NCBI RefSeq assembly: GCF_003471165.1
Contig: NZ_QRIL01000048.1
Location: 1 to 13,493 of the forward strand
Direction: 5' to 3'
Length of the DNA stretch: 13,493 bases
Source of the DNA: Ruminococcus sp. AM22-13
Lineage (GTDB): Bacteria > Bacillota > Clostridia > Lachnospirales > Lachnospiraceae
Shown: positions 11,920 to 13,493 of the stretch, one piece after another
Layout of the letters: the number at the start of each line of letters is the position of its first letter
Position numbering within the stretch: position 1 is the first letter of the stretch
Notes under the pieces: generated by a model
Database searches by the model: none
Told to the model about the DNA's origin: nothing
Seen by the model: only the letters and a program-made list of their open reading frames with translations
Made by a program: the position numbers and the translations under genes

Positions 11920-13221
11920 ATGCTGAAAGTTTTATTGTATGGACTGGCAACGTTTATGGAGACTGGGATAGGTGTCTGGATATTTGGGCAGATGTTTCCG
12001 AAAAGAAGTATGGAAACTGAAAAAGATAAAACGGTATGGAAGATAATATTAATTATACTGTTATATTTTACAGCATATTCATTTTGCAGATCATATTTAG
12101 AAAATAATATAGAGACAAAAAAAACAATACTTATTATATTACTGGTGCTGGGGGGAATATGTTTAATACCGGATTGTGTAGTCAGGTTAAAAAGAATAAG
12201 AAATTTTCAAAGTGTGCTTTTTTTTGTTATGATTGTTGTTCTTATAACCTGTCAATATTGGACAGCGTATGTATCTGGAAATGTAATAGTATTAGGAAAT
12301 TTATATCTTCCGATATTTTTGACAATTTTTTTTCGGTGCACATTTATTCAATCTTATATTTGGGAATTTTTATATTTGACAAATATAGGGTTATTAAAAT
12401 TATTATATATTATCACAGTTTGTTTGAGTGAAAAAAGAAAAATAGGAGAATATATTTATCGCCAAAGTATGCACTCTTATAGCTCGGGAATTTATTTATT
12501 GGTTATAAGTGTAGTGATAATTTTGTTATTAAAATTGTTTCGCGCAAATAAATATGCGGGCGACATTTTTAGAGATAATCAAAAATTTTTCTATGGTTTT
12601 GCGTTAGCAGAATATATACTTTTGTATTTTTTGCTAAGCATGCAAAATAAGATTCTTAAAATAGAGAATTTGGTAATTGCTATAGTAGTAGTATCAGGAG
12701 TTGCCGTAGTATTGCTGATTTTATTTACGTATTTTTTTGTTAAAAGTGTCAATATAGAAAAAAATATTTTGGAGGTGAAAAATAGAGCTATAGAGCAGCA
12801 ATATCAGGAATTAGAAGATGCATATCAAAAATACAGATGTATTATACATGATCAAAAACATATGTTGAGTTTTATACAGGAGTGTATAGAAAATAGAGAC
12901 TTAAATGGAATTGCGGTATATGTTGCAGATAATCAGAAAAAGTTCAGAGATGAAGAAAAAAAGTTTTGGACAGGTATAAATGTACTTGACAAAACAATTA
13001 CTATGAAAAAAAGGAAAATGGATGCTTTGGATATAAATTTTGAATTAGATGCTTCCGTGGATGATACAATTATAAATACTACTGATTTGGTTATTATATT
13101 AAGCAATTTATTTGATAATGCAATAGATGCGGCTGTTAAGAGTAAGGAAAAGAAGATTTGTTTAAAAATAACACCACTTTACAACTTTTTCATAAAAAAA
13201 ATATCGTACAGGACTTTCTGA
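11920..13221 (+). pseudogene. AgrC/ComD-like sensor histidine kinase, truncated inside the ATPase domain
   Basis: The open frame has 433 codons, of which about the first 417 look native. Some seven or eight hydrophobic segments fill residues 1-275, as in polytopic peptide-sensing HPK10 kinases. A coiled segment (about 277-305) leads to the phospho-acceptor His310 in 'CIIHDQKHML'. The GHKL ATPase begins normally, with the N-box 'ILSNLFDNAIDAAVKSKEKK', then stops. After KICLKI the frame enters unrelated DNA (TPLYNFFIKKISYRTF) and ends at 13219-13221. The G boxes (DxGxG and following) needed for ATP binding are absent, so autophosphorylation should fail. A GGGGGG stretch (11905-11910) serves as ribosome site. 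The membrane part is more AT-rich, with many ATA/TTA codons, than the regulator gene. A rejoined 3' part may lie beyond the window. Confidence 0.85.
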
Positions 13222-13274
13222 TGTATAATGAATTTGACCCAAAACATTACAAAGGAAAGTGACCCTGTACGATA
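13202..13274. repeat. 11-bp inverted repeat at the start of the insertion
   Basis: TATCGTACAGG (13202-13212) and CCTGTACGATA (13264-13274) are perfect inverse copies separated by 51 bases. Between them lie a TATAAT (13224-13229) and the possible transposase start. They may be transposase-binding sites, or a stem that shields the transposase mRNA from outside transcription. Confidence 0.5.
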
Positions 13275-13493
13275 AAAACATTATACAACGAAAAAACACT
13301 GATTGGTAGACTTCATCAATATTTTTTGATTTATTTTGAAACTTTTTCTGTCCCGACAGCAGATACCTTATTTCTGCTGATATTATCCATACTGACCTTA
13401 GAATCTGCACATTCCATCCGGTTTCTGTATCAGCATTTTTTATCCGGAATAACGGAGAAATCACTGAATGTATTTTATTATGCATGTTCCTAT
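13221..13493 (+). pseudogene. N-terminal part of a putative transposase with an in-frame stop, partial at window edge
   Basis: From ATG 13221 the frame reads 'MYNEFDPKHYKGK', TGA (13260-13262), then continues in the same frame with 'PCTIKTLYNEKTLIGRLHQY', 'FSVPTADTLFLLILSILTLE' and 'FLYQHFLSGITEKSLNVFYY' up to the edge. There is no ATG or GTG after the TGA, so either a nonsense mutation killed a longer gene or translation starts at a rare codon such as TTG. The Leu-rich helical start followed by a downstream domain resembles N-termini I associate with DDE transposases of Lachnospiraceae. I cannot fix the IS family from this fragment. Confidence 0.45.

Larger units (their letters stand above)
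13171..13493 (+). mobile_element. Left part of an apparent insertion sequence interrupting the kinase gene
   Basis: The kinase reading frame loses all family resemblance at about 13171. What follows is a short non-coding stretch and then a long plus-strand frame that leaves the window, as expected for an IS left end and transposase. The exact terminal repeat and target duplication cannot be fixed without the right end. An 11-bp inverted repeat, TATCGTACAGG (13202-13212) and CCTGTACGATA (13264-13274), lies near the left end. Confidence 0.6.

Noticed and set aside
1..13493. CRISPR array, tRNA, rRNA or riboswitch
   Set aside because: No regularly spaced repeats, cloverleaf or recognisable riboswitch core was seen on either strand.

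Overview
The window looks like an accessory region of a Gram-positive gut Clostridium, most likely a Lachnospiraceae member (Blautia/Ruminococcus/Dorea type). The basis is AT-rich DNA, strong GGAGG ribosome binding sites, secreted proteins whose mature N-termini carry an 'FSDGT' motif, BspA-like leucine-rich repeats, and an AgrA/AgrC-style LytTR two-component system. The genus is an inference; no rRNA or core marker gene is present.

Layout, left to right. (1) 71-1825, minus: a 584-aa protein with no signal peptide, built of two related halves (beta-propeller-like). (2) 2186-3907, plus: a secreted BspA-like LRR protein with two fibronectin-III-like modules. (3) 3914-4175, minus: an internally deleted remnant of a second copy of gene 1, keeping its terminator, its middle and a piece of its promoter. 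(4) 4179-4964, minus: a second copy of the lysin gene whose 5' end, including the catalytic Cys, is gone and is replaced by (5) 4969-5237, plus: a broken IS200/IS605-type tnpB fragment. (6) 5275-5397: a decayed copy of the intergenic region that lies upstream of the two-component operon. (7) 5601-8282, plus: a secreted 893-aa multi-Ig/FN3 protein. (8) 8522-9295, plus: a lipoprotein. (9) 9438-10325, minus: an intact leaderless endolysin-like peptidoglycan hydrolase with two peptidoglycan-binding repeats. (10) 10578-13221, plus: a possible 34-aa ORF, a 184-aa unknown protein, a LytTR response regulator and an AgrC-like histidine kinase. The kinase is cut off inside its ATPase domain by foreign sequence at about 13171. 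(11) About 13171-13493: the left part of an apparent insertion sequence that runs off the window.

How the parts relate. The intact lysin and the propeller-like protein share the same upstream architecture: a hairpin, then GTTTACA-N15-ACTCTTTAT, then GGAGGA seven bases before the ATG. They are therefore probably co-regulated, and the neighbouring two-component system is the obvious candidate regulator. Neither protein has an export signal, so access to the wall would need cell lysis, a holin or another route. A reasonable hypothesis is a population-density-controlled lysis or lysin-release module.

The locus also looks to be decaying: one lysin copy and one propeller copy are dead, a tnpB scar is present, and the kinase is truncated. 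Everything said about regulation is inferred from position and shared motifs.
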